Assembly (NCBI RefSeq): GCF_014203895.1
Contig: NZ_JACHJY010000013.1
Coordinates: 124,001 to 188,000 of the forward strand
Reading direction: 5' to 3'
Origin: Streptomyces nymphaeiformis
GTDB lineage: Bacteria; Actinomycetota; Actinomycetes; Streptomycetales; Streptomycetaceae
DNA: 64,000 nt
The notes below the pieces were generated by a model. The model was given only the letters and a program-made list of their open reading frames with translations. It ran no database searches and was not told where the DNA came from. Positions 30,418 to 40,751 of the stretch are shown here, piece by piece; the first letter of the stretch is position 1, and the number at the start of each line of letters is the position of its first letter. A program made the translations under genes and the position numbers.

Positions 30418-31606
30418 GCTGTCCTCTCCTGTCGGCGAGCGGCCGGGCCGGCCGTCGCGGGCCCGACGGGAAGACGAGCCGACACGGCGAAACCACCACC
30501 GTGCCGTGGATTGGCCTCCAGCGTCCCGCCGTACATCATCACGCGTTCCCGCATCCCCACGAGGCCGTGGCCGCCCTGGAGGCCGGAGCGGTCGGACACG
30601 GCCGCGTCCCCGCCCCCGTCGTCCACCACCTCGATGTGCACGCCGCCACGCGAGTCCCCTGTGACCGTCACCCGGCAGTGCGCCCCGTCGCCGGCGTGCT
30701 TGATCACATTCGTCAGCGACTCCTGCACGATCCGGTAGACCGTCAGTGCGGTGCCGGCGGGGAGGGAGTCGGCCAACCGGGTGCGGAGCGCCGTACGGAC
30801 GCCCGCCTGCTCCGCGCGCCGGGGCCGCGCCCGTCCGGCCCTGCGGTGTCGCCGCGCAGTACGCCCAGGGCGCGCCGCATCTCGGTGAGCGCCTCCCGGC
30901 CCGTCCGCTCGATCGCCTGCAGGGCGTCGCACGTCTCCTCCGGGCGTTCCGCCGCCACGTGGTCGGCGACCGCCGCCTTGACGACGATCACGCTGAGGCT
31001 GTGCGAGACGATGTCGTGCAGTTCTCTGGTGATGCGCAGGCGTTCCTCGGCGAGCGCGTCCTCGGCCAGGCGCCGCTGCGCCCTGACGGCTCGCTCCCGC
31101 CGTTCGCGTACGACTCGGCCCGCGGCCCAGGGGGAGCCGACGACCAGCCAGACGAGCGCCGCGGTCCCGGCGGCCTCCGACCAGGGGCCGGACGGGGTCA
31201 CGACCGCCTCACCGGTGAGGACGGCGGCCGCCGGGACGGCCAGGGTCACGGCCAGCGCCGTCCGGGCCCGGCGCACCGGCTCGACGAGCGCCACCGCGTA
31301 GACGGCCAGGGCCACGGCCACGTACGGATCGCGCGTGATGTCGAGGAGCGTCGCCGCCGCCGAAGCGCCGAGAACCACGGCGAGGACGGGCAGGGGCCAC
31401 AGCCGACGGACGGCCGGCGGCGCCCCCACCCCCACCCCCACGGCCACCAGCCAGCCCACCCACGGCGGGCCGGAGAACCGGGGCAGGGCGTCGGACGCGT
31501 CCTGGCCGGCCAGCGCCGCGTAGGCCACGACCACGGCGACCGCCGTGCAGGCATCGAGGACCAGCAGATGCGCACCTGCACGCAGGCGCCACCGCGCCAT
31601 GTGCAT
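30414..31606 (-). pseudogene. NarL-type sensor histidine kinase, disrupted by an indel
   Basis: The N-terminal half (from an ATG at 31606) has about five membrane helices and the phospho-acceptor box RELHDIVSHSLSVIVVKAAVADH. The C-terminal ATPase half (RIVQESLTNVIKHAG, VEVVDDGGG-like region, GHGLVGMRERV) is in a different frame. The switch is near 30830-30880. The linker between GVLRGD and AEQAGVRTALR is also shorter than in normal family members, so more than one base seems to be missing. Unless this is an assembly fault, the kinase is broken while its regulator is intact. Confidence 0.75.
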
Positions 31607-31644
31607 CGCACGACGATACCCAGCGCGGCGATGCCCGGCGCCGC

Positions 31645-32394
31645 TCATCCGACCCGCCCGAGAAGAACCATCGCGAGGCCCACGACCCCCACGAGAAGAA
31701 CCCTTCCGCCGACCGTGGCGGCTCGTGGCGCCGGCCCCGTGCGCCAAGCGGCCACGCCCAGGGGAACGAGTGCGACGCACAGGCCCGCGGCGGCAGCGAT
31801 CGACCAGGCGGTCGTGCCCTTCAGTACGCCCAGCGGCATCGCCGACGCCAGGGCCAGCGCCGTCGCACGCAGCGGGCCGAGCACCCGCGCACGGTAGGCG
31901 CCCACGGCAAGCAGCACCCAGCCGCCCATGACCGCGGCGTTCAGCGTGCTGAAGACGTGGAACGCGCCGTACGTCTCACTCGCCGTACGAGTCGCCGACG
32001 ACGCCCCCTGGACGGTCACCAGCTGGAAGGCCAGGTGGTCGACGCCGGCGTGGAACGTCCGGGCGAACAGGCCGAGGACGGTGAGGACGCCGCCCCACAC
32101 CGCCGGCTCCCGGTGACGCTCACCGACCCTGGCGGCGAGCAGCGCGACGCCCGGCCAGAGCAGCACCCAGCCGGCGGCGACGAGGCTGTACGAGGCCCTC
32201 ATGAGGTCGGGACGCTGCTCGTACGCGCTCAACTGCGCCGGGAAGAAGAAGTCGAAGCGGAGACGCAGCAGTACGCCGGTGAGTACGAGCAGGGGCCCGA
32301 CGACGAGGGAGGCGCCGCCCACCCGGCGTCCGGGAAAGACGGGGTGCGGAGGCGTGAGGGCCGGAGGCGTGAGGGTCGCGGTCGTGACGGTCAT
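31645..32394 (-). CDS. Multi-pass membrane protein upstream of the two-component system
   Basis: The 249-residue protein has seven or so hydrophobic segments (GASLVVGPLLVLTGVLL, SYSLVAAGWVLLWPGVALL, AVWGGVLTVLGLFAR, AAVMGGWVLLAVGAY, AWSIAAAAGLCVALVPLG, VLLVGVVGLAMVLLG). It ends 38 bp before the kinase start on the same strand, so it may be a partner of that sensor or simply co-transcribed. No named family could be assigned. Confidence 0.7.
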   Translation of the reverse strand: MTVTTATLTPPALTPPHPVFPGRRVGGASLVVGPLLVLTGVLLRLRFDFFFPAQLSAYEQRPDLMRASYSLVAAGWVLLWPGVALLAARVGERHREPAVWGGVLTVLGLFARTFHAGVDHLAFQLVTVQGASSATRTASETYGAFHVFSTLNAAVMGGWVLLAVGAYRARVLGPLRATALALASAMPLGVLKGTTAWSIAAAAGLCVALVPLGVAAWRTGPAPRAATVGGRVLLVGVVGLAMVLLGRVG

Positions 32395-32524
32395 GGGGGA
32401 ACGATGCCGCCGCCGTGCGCACCGAGTCGTCGGAGAACGGACCACACTTGGAGGTCGGACCCCGGTCGTACCCGAGTGATCGGTGTACGCCTCCGGTCCG
32501 ATCCGCCAGGAGGCCGCCGGTCGC

Positions 32525-33304
32525 TCAGGTCGCCGTCGGCCCTGCCGCGGTCCCGCCGGTGCCGCTGAAGTGCGCCGTCGCCAGGACCGTGCCGTCCGCG
32601 GCCACCAGGCGCGCGCCGCTCAGGGTGTGGGGGTCCACGGGGGCCGGGGCGCCCCAGTAGCCGTAGCCGCCGCTGACCGGGAACGAGCCGAGTGCCACGG
32701 TGGATCCGTCGGCCCGCACGAGGAGGCACCGCACCGGGCCGGCGGGCGCCGGTCCGTCACCCAGGTCGACCGACATGTACACCCAGCCGTTCCCGCCCGT
32801 GGCGTCCCCCGGGTGCGCGAAGATCCGGCCCACCTCCCGGCCGCTCCCGTCCCCGGCCCGGTCCGGGGAGACCAGCGCCGCCTCCAGGACGCGCGGCGAC
32901 GGGGCCACCACCTGGGGCGCGCTCTCCACCACGGTCCCGACCGCCCAGCCGCCGAACCCGAAGGCCACGGCCGTGGCCACGCCCGCCGCCGCGTTCCGGA
33001 AGCGGTGCCTGCGCACACGGCGCCGGGCCGCGGGAGGGGACGCGGGGGCTTCGGGCGCGAGTGCGGGGGCTTCGGGTGCGGGGGCCATCGCCCGTACCAC
33101 CCGGCTCTCGAACCCCACCGGCGGCTCCGCCCCCAGCAGTCCGAGCAGCCCGTCCCCGACCGCCGTCAGGCGCTCCACGTACGCCCGGCAGTCCGGGCAG
33201 CGGTCCAGGTGGGCCACCGCCTCGGCCCGCTCGCGCGCGGGGAGGACCCCGAGCGCCAGCTCGGCGCCCTCCTCACGCAGCCGCTCGCAGTCCATGCCGT
33301 TCAC
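32525..33304 (-). CDS. Anti-sigma factor, RskA type
   Basis: The 259-residue protein has an N-terminal zinc anti-sigma domain with HLDRCPDC (HxxxCxxC) at about 30-40, one membrane helix near the middle (AAAGVATAVAFGFGGWAVG) and an RskA-like extracellular domain (VYMSVDLGDGPAPAGPVRCLLVRADG to GSFPVSGGYGYWGAP). It should hold the ECF sigma factor at the membrane until a signal triggers proteolysis. Its GTG start overlaps the sigma stop (GTGA) with a GAGGAG site. Confidence 0.9.
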   Translation of the reverse strand: MNGMDCERLREEGAELALGVLPARERAEAVAHLDRCPDCRAYVERLTAVGDGLLGLLGAEPPVGFESRVVRAMAPAPEAPALAPEAPASPPAARRRVRRHRFRNAAAGVATAVAFGFGGWAVGTVVESAPQVVAPSPRVLEAALVSPDRAGDGSGREVGRIFAHPGDATGGNGWVYMSVDLGDGPAPAGPVRCLLVRADGSTVALGSFPVSGGYGYWGAPAPVDPHTLSGARLVAADGTVLATAHFSGTGGTAAGPTAT

Positions 33305-33867
33305 CGCGTCTCCTCGCTCTCCAGGAGCGCCCGCACCTTGATCGTTCCGGTCCTGATCCGCGTCTTCGCCGTGCCCAGCGGCACACCCTCGAAGGCGGCG
33401 ACCTCCCGCGCCGTCATCCCGTAGATCCCGGCCATGACCAGTGCCCGCGCCTGCTCCCGGGGCAGTGCCGCCACCGCCCGCCGGACCCGCTCGGCCGCGT
33501 CGTCGGCGAGCGCGTGCCGCTCCGGGGTCTCCGACACGATCCCGACCAGCGCCTCGAGGTCCTCCGGCGCCACCGGGGTCGCGCGGCGGGCCCGCACCGC
33601 GTCGATCGCCAGGTTGTGCGCGATGGCCGTGAGCCAGGTCCGTACGGATCCGCGCCGGCCGTCGTACACCTGGGCGTGCCGCCACGCCCGTTCGAAGGTC
33701 TGCTGGGCCACGTCCTCGGCGAGCCGCGGATCGCCGAGGACGGCGACGGCCACGCCGTAGACCGAACGCTGGAAACGGCGCACGAACGCCACCGCGATCT
33801 CCGGATCGCCCGTGGCGAGACCGGAGAGCAGTGCCTCGTCGGGAACCCGCTCCAGCGGAAGGCCCAT
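33301..33867 (-). CDS. ECF RNA polymerase sigma factor (SigK-like)
   Basis: The 188-residue protein has sigma region 2 (FVRRFQRSVYGVAVAVLGD, AEDVAQQTFERAWRHAQVYDG, VRTWLTAIAHNLAIDAVRAR) and region 4 (ALPREQARALVMAGIYGMTAREVAAFEGVPLGTAKTRIRTG). It is coupled to an RskA-type anti-sigma gene. The ATG at 33867 has only a weak ribosome site; the frame is open further upstream. Confidence 0.92.
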   Translation of the reverse strand: MGLPLERVPDEALLSGLATGDPEIAVAFVRRFQRSVYGVAVAVLGDPRLAEDVAQQTFERAWRHAQVYDGRRGSVRTWLTAIAHNLAIDAVRARRATPVAPEDLEALVGIVSETPERHALADDAAERVRRAVAALPREQARALVMAGIYGMTAREVAAFEGVPLGTAKTRIRTGTIKVRALLESEETR

Positions 33868-34024
33868 GCGTCCCACACCCGTGGATACGTACGACGTCCC
33901 CGAAGGGATCGCCTCCGCCCATTGTCCGCCCGGATCGTCCGCCCGGAACCGCAATCCCGGCGCGGCCCGGCCCCGTACCCCCTGTGGGGGACCGAACCGG
34001 AGGACCGATCCGGAGGACAGAACG

Positions 34025-34519
34025 ATGAGGGAACCACGTACGCGCGCGCTGCTCGTCCTGTCGGCCGCCGCGCTGGCCGGCCTCCTGGCCGCCTGCGGAG
34101 GCGGAAACGGCGGCGGTTCGAGCAGCGGCACCACGACACCGCCCCCCACCCAGAACAGCACGGTCCCCGCGGGCACGACCCGGGTGACCGCGGACCTGGC
34201 CGACTTCAAGATCACGCTGTCCCAGAAGACGTTCACTCCCGGCGCGTACGCCTTCGTCGCGACGAACACCGGGAAGCACGACCACGCCCTGGAGGTCGAG
34301 GGACCGGGCGGCGAGAACCGCTCCAGCACCGTCTCCCCGGGCGAGTCCACCACCCTCACGGTGAACCTGAAATCGGGGAAGTACGAGATCTACTGCCCGG
34401 TCGACGGGCACAAGGACCTGGGCATGAAGACCGAGATCACGGTGGCCGGCGCCCCCGTCAACCAGCCGAGCACCCCCACGTCTCCGACCACTCCCACCTC
34501 TCCGGGCAATGGTTACTGA
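34025..34519 (+). CDS. Cupredoxin-like lipoprotein
   Basis: The 164-residue protein has a lipobox (LLAAC) at the end of its signal peptide, a Gly/Ser/Thr/Pro linker, and a plastocyanin-type domain with type-1 copper ligands: His in KHDHALEVEG, then Cys, His and Met in YCPVDGHKDLGM. It probably carries electrons or copper outside the membrane. A GGAGGAC site precedes the ATG. It is divergent from the ECF sigma gene 157 bp away, a plausible target of that sigma factor. Confidence 0.88.
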   Translation: MREPRTRALLVLSAAALAGLLAACGGGNGGGSSSGTTTPPPTQNSTVPAGTTRVTADLADFKITLSQKTFTPGAYAFVATNTGKHDHALEVEGPGGENRSSTVSPGESTTLTVNLKSGKYEIYCPVDGHKDLGMKTEITVAGAPVNQPSTPTSPTTPTSPGNGY

Positions 34520-34937
34520 CCGGACCCGCCGCACCGCCGTACTCCTGCTGCGGCTGGTCGCCGCGGGCCTCACAGCGACGATGGGTGCCATCCACCTCAG
34601 CCTGTGGGCCGACGGCTACCGCGACCTGGCCACCATCGGCCCCCTGTTCCTGCTGAACGGCATCGTCGGGTGCCTCCTCGCCGTGGCGCTGCTCGTCACC
34701 CCGTACCGCTGGGTCGCACTGGTCGCCACAGCCACCGCGCTGTTCACGGCGGGCACCCTCGGGGCGCTCTTCCTCAGCCTCACCACAGGCCTGTTCGGCT
34801 TCGAGGAGTCGACGGACGCGGAGCTGGTCCGCCCCACCCTCGCCGTCGAGACGGCGGGCATCGTCGTCCTGACCACCCTGGCGGTGGCGGGCCTGAGCCA
34901 CCGGCACCGCCCAGTGGCGACCGGCACGGGGAGGTGA
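34509..34937 (+). CDS. Four-helix membrane protein coupled to the cupredoxin
   Basis: The 142-residue protein has four hydrophobic segments (LLLRLVAAGLTATMGAIHLSLW, GPLFLLNGIVGCLLAVALL, WVALVATATALFTAGTLGALFL, TAGIVVLTTLAVAGL). Its ATG lies 11 bp inside the cupredoxin 3' end, so the two are co-translated. The conserved His in GAIHLSLW could bind a metal or haem. It is probably a partner of the copper protein. Confidence 0.75.
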   Translation: MVTDRTRRTAVLLLRLVAAGLTATMGAIHLSLWADGYRDLATIGPLFLLNGIVGCLLAVALLVTPYRWVALVATATALFTAGTLGALFLSLTTGLFGFEESTDAELVRPTLAVETAGIVVLTTLAVAGLSHRHRPVATGTGR

Positions 34938-35099
34938 CGGCGGGAGTGCCGGCCATCCGGACGCCGGACAGCCGGGCGACTGTCGGTCACGGGCCTCCGG
35001 TCCGGCCGACGGCTGCGGCGCCCACCCACACCCTGACCTCGCCTTATCGTTACCTTGAGCTATTGCAGAGAGTGACCGCTTCGGGAATGATCTCCCGCC

Positions 35100-36200
35100 G
35101 TGACCGTCTTCCTCTGCCTCCTGCTCGGCGTGCTCCTCGTCGTGCTGTACCGCCTCTTCATCACTCCGCGCCGTGCCGGGAGCTGGGGCGGGGACGCCTT
35201 CGAGGCCTCCGCCTACGGCCTTCCGCCCCGTGCGGCACTCGACCCGCGGCGCCCCGGACCGCCCCCGCCGGCCCACCGTACGGAGGAGCGGCAGGCGGTC
35301 GCCGACGCCGCCTGGGGCGGGGACTGGAAGGCCGCGGAGCGGTACGTGCGGACAGCGGGCGATGACTGGGACGAGCGGTGGGCCCGGCTGGAGGTGCTCC
35401 AGCAGATCGCCCGCGAGGACGACGCCTGGCTCGACGCCTGGCGCGCCGCCGCGCCCGGCGACTGCGACGCGGCCACCCTCCACGCGAGCATCATGGTCCA
35501 CCGCGCCTGGGAGATCCGGGGCAGCGGCTACGCCCACGAGGTCATGACCTCGGACATGGACCGCTTCCGGGCCATGCTCCCGGCCGCGATCGAGGAGGCG
35601 CGGCAGGCCTCCCTGCTCGATCCGGCGAACCCGGGCCCCTGGGTCGTCATGATCACCGCGGCGCGCGGGGCCCAGTACCGCCGCGCGCAGTTCAAGCCGC
35701 TCTGGGAAGGGCTCGTCGCCCGCGCGCCGCACCACTACGAGGGGCACTGGCAGGCCATGCAGTACTGGTGCGCCAAGTGGTTCGGCAGCGACCGGCGCAT
35801 GATGCGGTTCGCCCGGCAGGCGGTACGCAAGGCCCCGCCCGGCAGCCCGCTCGCCGGGATCTACCTCCACGCGCTGACCGAGGCCGGCGACCGGTCCGCC
35901 GCCGTCACGCCGATGTCGAGGAGCGTGCTGAAGCGGATCGCCGCCTCGTTCGAACTGGTCGCCCCCGACGACGAGCGCCTGCCGGCCCTGCGCCACCTCC
36001 TGGCCCACTCCATGGTCCGCTCGATGCTGTACGCACCCGCGCTGGAACAGTTCCGCCTGATCGGACCGTGGTGCGGCGCCCAGCCGTGGAGGAAGAACGG
36101 CAACCCGATCGCGGCCTTCGACGCGGCCCGCGCCACGGCGGCGAAACTGTCCCGAACCCGCCCCGCCCCGACGCCGCCGGTCCAGGGCATGGCCCGCTAG
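35100..36200 (+). CDS. Uncharacterised helical-repeat protein with N-terminal anchor
   Basis: The 366-residue protein begins with a membrane helix (VFLCLLLGVLLVVLYRLFI) and continues as an all-helical domain with TPR-like pairs (AAWGGDWKAAERYVRTAGDD, EEARQASLLDPANPGPWV, HWQAMQYWCAKWFGSDRRMMRFARQA). Conserved Trp-rich motifs such as GHWQAMQYWCAKWFGS suggest a defined actinobacterial family, which I cannot name. The GTG start is plausible but the ribosome site is weak. Confidence 0.75.
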   Translation: MTVFLCLLLGVLLVVLYRLFITPRRAGSWGGDAFEASAYGLPPRAALDPRRPGPPPPAHRTEERQAVADAAWGGDWKAAERYVRTAGDDWDERWARLEVLQQIAREDDAWLDAWRAAAPGDCDAATLHASIMVHRAWEIRGSGYAHEVMTSDMDRFRAMLPAAIEEARQASLLDPANPGPWVVMITAARGAQYRRAQFKPLWEGLVARAPHHYEGHWQAMQYWCAKWFGSDRRMMRFARQAVRKAPPGSPLAGIYLHALTEAGDRSAAVTPMSRSVLKRIAASFELVAPDDERLPALRHLLAHSMVRSMLYAPALEQFRLIGPWCGAQPWRKNGNPIAAFDAARATAAKLSRTRPAPTPPVQGMAR

Positions 36201-36353
36201 GGGGCGTGCGCTGGTTGAGGAATGGCCGGATCGGCAAGCCGGTCATGCGTGACACGCAGGTCGGCGAGACGGTGCCGCTCAACGGCCGAGGCCCGCGTCC
36301 GTACCGGTCCGGTGTCCCCGTCGAGGCGGACATCGGACCGGAAGGGGAGGACG

Positions 36354-36974
36354 TCAGCCGCGGTTGATCGTCTCGCAGGTGTTCGTGACCTGGTCGAGGG
36401 CGACGACGTCCGCCGTGACGGTGTCGTTGGTGCCGCCCTCGCACTCGACGCGGTCGTAGCCGCCGTTGCGGCTGATGATGACGTCGTTGCCCGCGAGGCC
36501 GCGGAAGGTGGCCCGGTCGGGTCTGGCGAGCCAGCCGTCGGGGTCCGTCAGGTGGTCGTCGGCGGTGCCCCCGACGAGGACGTCCTGGCCGGGGCCGCCG
36601 TTGAAGTCGACGGGGATGTCGAGGTCGGCACCGGCCGCGAGCCGGTCGTCACCGTCGCCGCCGTCGGCGTGGATGGCGGTGATGCCGGCGATCTCTCCGC
36701 AGGTCGCCGTGCGCGGGCTGGTCTGGGTGCAGCCGGGGCCCGCGGTGATCCCGGCCGGGTCGGACACCCGCAGGAGCGGGGCGGTGGCGACGTAGAAGGT
36801 GACCTGGTTGTTCACGCCCGGCCGCGCTTCGAACGTGACGACCCCACCGGAGCGGCTGACCGTCCCGGTGGTACATGCCGCGGCGGGGGTTGCGGAAAGC
36901 AAGGGCATGGCCAAAGCCGCGGCCAGTGCGGGCACGATGAGGCCACGTCGCCCACGGTCGGTGTACAAGCGCAT
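36354..36974 (-). CDS. Secreted protein with calcium-binding RTX-like repeats
   Basis: The 206-residue protein has a signal peptide ending ATPAAACTTG and a beta-roll-like region with glycine/aspartate nonapeptides (GGDGDDRLAAGADLDIP, GGPGQDVLVGGTADDHL, GLAGNDVIISRNGGYD). Six Cys residues suggest disulfides. It is probably a secreted calcium-binding surface or matrix protein. The ATG at 36974 follows an AGGAG site. Confidence 0.8.
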   Translation of the reverse strand: MRLYTDRGRRGLIVPALAAALAMPLLSATPAAACTTGTVSRSGGVVTFEARPGVNNQVTFYVATAPLLRVSDPAGITAGPGCTQTSPRTATCGEIAGITAIHADGGDGDDRLAAGADLDIPVDFNGGPGQDVLVGGTADDHLTDPDGWLARPDRATFRGLAGNDVIISRNGGYDRVECEGGTNDTVTADVVALDQVTNTCETINRG

Positions 36975-37229
36975 TCCTGACTCCTGTCCAGATTGTCTGA
37001 CATCGCCTGAAAAGCACTTTTTATGGACCCCCGGTGGATGTCAAACGCACGCAGTGCGATGCGGTGACTCCCGCGCCCGGCGTCGATGTCGCTGAGTGTT
37101 CGTCAGATGTCTGCCGGGGCGACCCCCTTGCTCGCACGCAAGTCCACCACGACACGCCCGGCATATGACTGCCGGATGTAAATCCCGTGAAGGTGCGATC
37201 GCGCCGCCATCGCACTGACAGGGGGACAT

Positions 37230-39029
37230 GTGGGGGCCGTGGGAACGAGCGCGGGCACGGGCGGGACCGCTCTGCCGACACTGAACGTCGCGGCACTGCT
37301 GCTGGTCCTCGCCGGACCGATCGTCCGGCGGGTCGACCGGAACAGCGTCACCGTATGGCTGGCCCTCAAGGCCCCGCGCAAGGTGACGCTCGACGTGTAC
37401 GAAGGGGCCACGGGCGCGCTGCCCGCGACCCCCACCCTGACGGGCACCCGGGTCACCGCGCGGATCGGCGAGAACCTGCACATCGTCGCGGTGACCGCCA
37501 CCGTCCCCTCCGGAGGGACGCTCAAGTCCGGCACCATCTACCGGTATGCGTGCCGCTTCGGCGAGGACCTCTCGGCGCCGACGACGCCCGCGCCCGCCGC
37601 TGCCCCCGACCTCTTCGGCCCGACGATCGTCGCGGCGGACCGGGACGCCGCCCGCAAGGCCCTGCTCTACACCGGCACTTCGGGAGCGCCCGACATGCCG
37701 AGCTTCGTCACCCCACCGGACCGGCCCGCCGGACTCCGGCTCTTCCACGCCTCCTGCCGCAAGCCGCACGCCGAGGGCACGGACGCCCTGTCGATCCTCG
37801 ACGAGGTCCTGGCGGCCGACGCCGGATCGGCGGTCCCAGCAGCTGATCCTGACAGGCGACCAGATCTACGCGGACGACGTCGCCGACGGCCTGCTGCACA
37901 TGTGCACCGTGTACGGCAAGGCGCTGCTCGGCCGCGACGAGTCCTTCGCGACGATCGCTCCCGGCCCCCGGAAGTGGCGGCCCGGAAGGCGCCAGCAGAT
38001 GATCCTCGACGAGTTCCACATGACGAGCACCGCCGCGCGCAGCCATCTGCTGCGCTTCTCCGAGTTCCTCGCCATGTACCTCTTCGTCTGGTCGCCGACC
38101 CTGTGGACGGTGGCGTCACCGGTCGGGTGCTTCGGCGAGCTGTTCCCGGAGGAGTCCGCCGCCCTCGGCAACCCCGACCACAAGGAGTTCTTCGGGCTGC
38201 GGAACAAGCCGGAGTACACCGAGGCGCACAAGACGCTCATGGCGTACGTGGCCGAGTGCGACCAGCTGGAGACCTTCCACGCCACCCTGGGCATGGTGCG
38301 CCGGGCGCTCGCCAACACCGCCACGTACATGATGTTCGACGACCACGAGATCACCGACGACTGGTTCATCTCCAAGAAGTGGGTGAACGAGGTCTGCGGC
38401 ACCGCCCACGGGCGCCAGCTCCTCGGCAACGGCATGGCCGCGTACGCGGTCTGCCAGGGCTGGGGCAACACCCCCGAGCAGTTCGTCGACGGGCCGCGCG
38501 GGGAGGCGGGCCGCGAGCTGCTCACGGCGCTCGCCGCGCCCGACCACACCGCGGCCGGTCCCGCGGCGGTCATCGCCCGCCGCACCGGCGTCCCCTCCGG
38601 GGCCGACTCCGCCGGCCGGATCACCCGCCAGGACGGCGTGCTGACCTGGCACTACAGCATCACCTGGACCGGCCACCAGCTGGTGGCCGTGGACACCCGC
38701 ACCCAGCGCGTCTTCCGCGGCGGCTCCGAGGACCCGCCGTCCCTCATCTACTCCGACGCGGCCTTCACCTCGATGGTGGAGTCGGCCGAGGACCAGGGTC
38801 TCGACAAGGTGACCGTGCTGCTCTCCCCGTGCCCGGTGCTCGGCGACCCGGCCATCGAGGAGGTCGCCCAGCCCGCCGTGCGCCGCATCCAGGGGTACGA
38901 CGGCCAGCTCGAACAGGACTACGAGGCCTGGGGCCACGACCCGCGCGCCTTCGAGGAGTTCATCGCCAGGGTCCTCGGCCACGCCAAGCCCGGCGCCGAC
39001 GGCGTCCGGCGCCGCCGCGTGATCTCCCT
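37230..39029 (+). pseudogene. PhoD-like metallophosphatase, frameshifted and truncated
   Basis: The first 200 codons (LVLAGPIVRRVDRNSVTVWLAL, LRLFHASCRKPHAEG) are in one frame. Near 37840 the reading moves to another frame that carries the metal-binding ILTGDQIYADD and FDDHEITDDW motifs of PhoD-type phosphatases, through to RRRRVISL. The expected next segment, SGDVHxxY, with the last metal-binding His is missing: at about 39029 the sequence changes abruptly to DUF6603-like coding DNA in yet another frame. The enzyme as read cannot be complete. Confidence 0.7.
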
Positions 39030-40663
39030 AGCAAGGCCCTCGACTCGGTGCTCTTCCCGCGCGACCCGCTCTCCCGCGCCCCCGAGATCGTCGCCACCCT
39101 CGGCGCCGTCTTCCCGCCCACACCCGGACGGCACGTCGTCGGCCCGATGGCCCGGATCGGCTGGGGCACCCCCACCCTCCTCACCCTCGACCTGGCCCTC
39201 CTCCTCGAACTGCCCACGCCCGTACGACTCGTGCTCCTCGGCCGGCTGCGGATGGCGCTGCCCACCGAGGAGGCCGCCGCCGTCGTCGTCAACATGGACG
39301 TCCTCGGCGTCATCGACTTCGAACGCGGCGAGGCCTCCGTCGACGCGACCCTCTACGACTCCCGGATCGCGGCCTTCACGCTGACCGGCGACATGGCGAT
39401 GCGCGCCCGCTGGAAGGGCCGGCCGACGTCGCGCTCTCGGCGGGCGGCTTCCACCCACGCTTCCAGCGCCCCGAGGGCTTCCCCGAACTGCGCCGGCTCA
39501 ACCTGTCGCTGCTCCAGAGCGACAACCCGCGGGTGCGCCTCGAAGCGTACTTCGCCCTCACCGCCAACACCGTGCAGTTCGGTGCGCGCCTGGAGCTGTA
39601 CGCGGCGGCGCTCGGCTTCAGCGTGGAGGGACTCCTCACCTTCGACGCGCTGGTCCGCTTCGAGCCCTTCGGCTTCGAGGTCGACATCGCCGGGCACGTG
39701 ACCCTCAAGCGGGGCAGCCGCACGCTCATGGGCGTCGCGGTGGAACTCGCCCTGTCCGGCCCCGAACCGTGGCACGTACGCGGCCGCGCCCGCTTCGAGA
39801 TCCTCTTCCTCAGCGCCGAGATCAGCTTCGACCGCACCTTCGGAGAGCGGGCCGCGCCCGCCGCGCTGCCGCAGCCCGTCGACGTCGCGGCCAAGGTGGA
39901 GGAGGCCCTCGCCGACCCGAGGAACCGGACCGCGCAGCTCACCGGCGCGGGCCGCACCGTCGTCACGCTCCGGGAGCTCCCGGACGCCGACGGCCGGCTC
40001 GTCGTCCACCCGCTCGGCGGGCTCTCCTTCACCCAGCGCGTCGCACCGCTCGGCATCACCCTCACCCGGTACGGCACCTCGCCCGTGGCGGGCGACCCGC
40101 GGCTCGACCTGGAGCGGGAGCTCACGGTCGACGACGCCGACCCGGCGACCGCGCCGGTGACGGTGCCGCTCACACCGACGCGCGAGTACTTCGCGCCCGC
40201 CCAGTTCCTCGACCTCACGGACGACCAGAAGCTGTCCGCCCCCTCGTTCGAACTGCTCACGGCGGGCGCGAGCGCCGAGGGCGTGACGGGCCGGGCGCGG
40301 GAGCGGGCCGGAGTGTTCGCCTCCACCGTCGACTACGAAGAGGTCCTCCAGGACGGCCCCCACCGCGTCGAGGGCGACGCCGGAACCCCGGTCGCCTTCG
40401 GTACGGCGGGCCTGCGCACCGCCGCCGGACCCGCCGCCCGCGCGGCCACCCGCCGCACCGGACGGCAGCGCTTCACCGCCGCCCCCCGTGACCTCGGCGT
40501 CCGCGACACCCGCTGGACCGTGTCCGGCGCCGAACCCGAGACGACGGCGGGCCTGCGCCGGGCCGCCGCGCCGACCGGCACGACCTGGACGGAAGCCGCC
40601 GAACAGCGCCGCACCGGGACGACACCGGTCCTGCGCCTCACCCCCGTGGGGGGTACGCGGTGA
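39030..40663 (+). pseudogene. DUF6603-like protein fragment, frameshifted
   Basis: From KALDSVLFPRDPLSRAPE through RIGWGTPTLLTLDLALLLEL, NMDVLGVIDFERGEAS and LTANTVQFGARLELYAAALGF, this region resembles the beta-strand-rich DUF6603 proteins found in large bacterial genes. There is no start codon with a ribosome site; it begins at the junction with the phosphatase. A further frame change occurs near 39420, inside MRARWKG-[P]DVALSAGGFHPRF. The C-terminal part runs on to a TGA at 40663. Only a C-terminal portion of the family seems present. Function unknown. Confidence 0.6.
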
Positions 40664-40751
40664 CCTCCCGCACTCCCACGCCGCGGGCCGGCCGAGCCTT
40701 CTCCCGTACCCCTCTGTGCCCGACCATCCCCATCACTCCCGGAGGGACCCG

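Noticed and set aside
36354..36974. Full RTX toxin or type I secretion cargo
   Set aside because: It has an ordinary signal peptide, is only 206 residues long, and there is no linked secretion gene or toxin domain.
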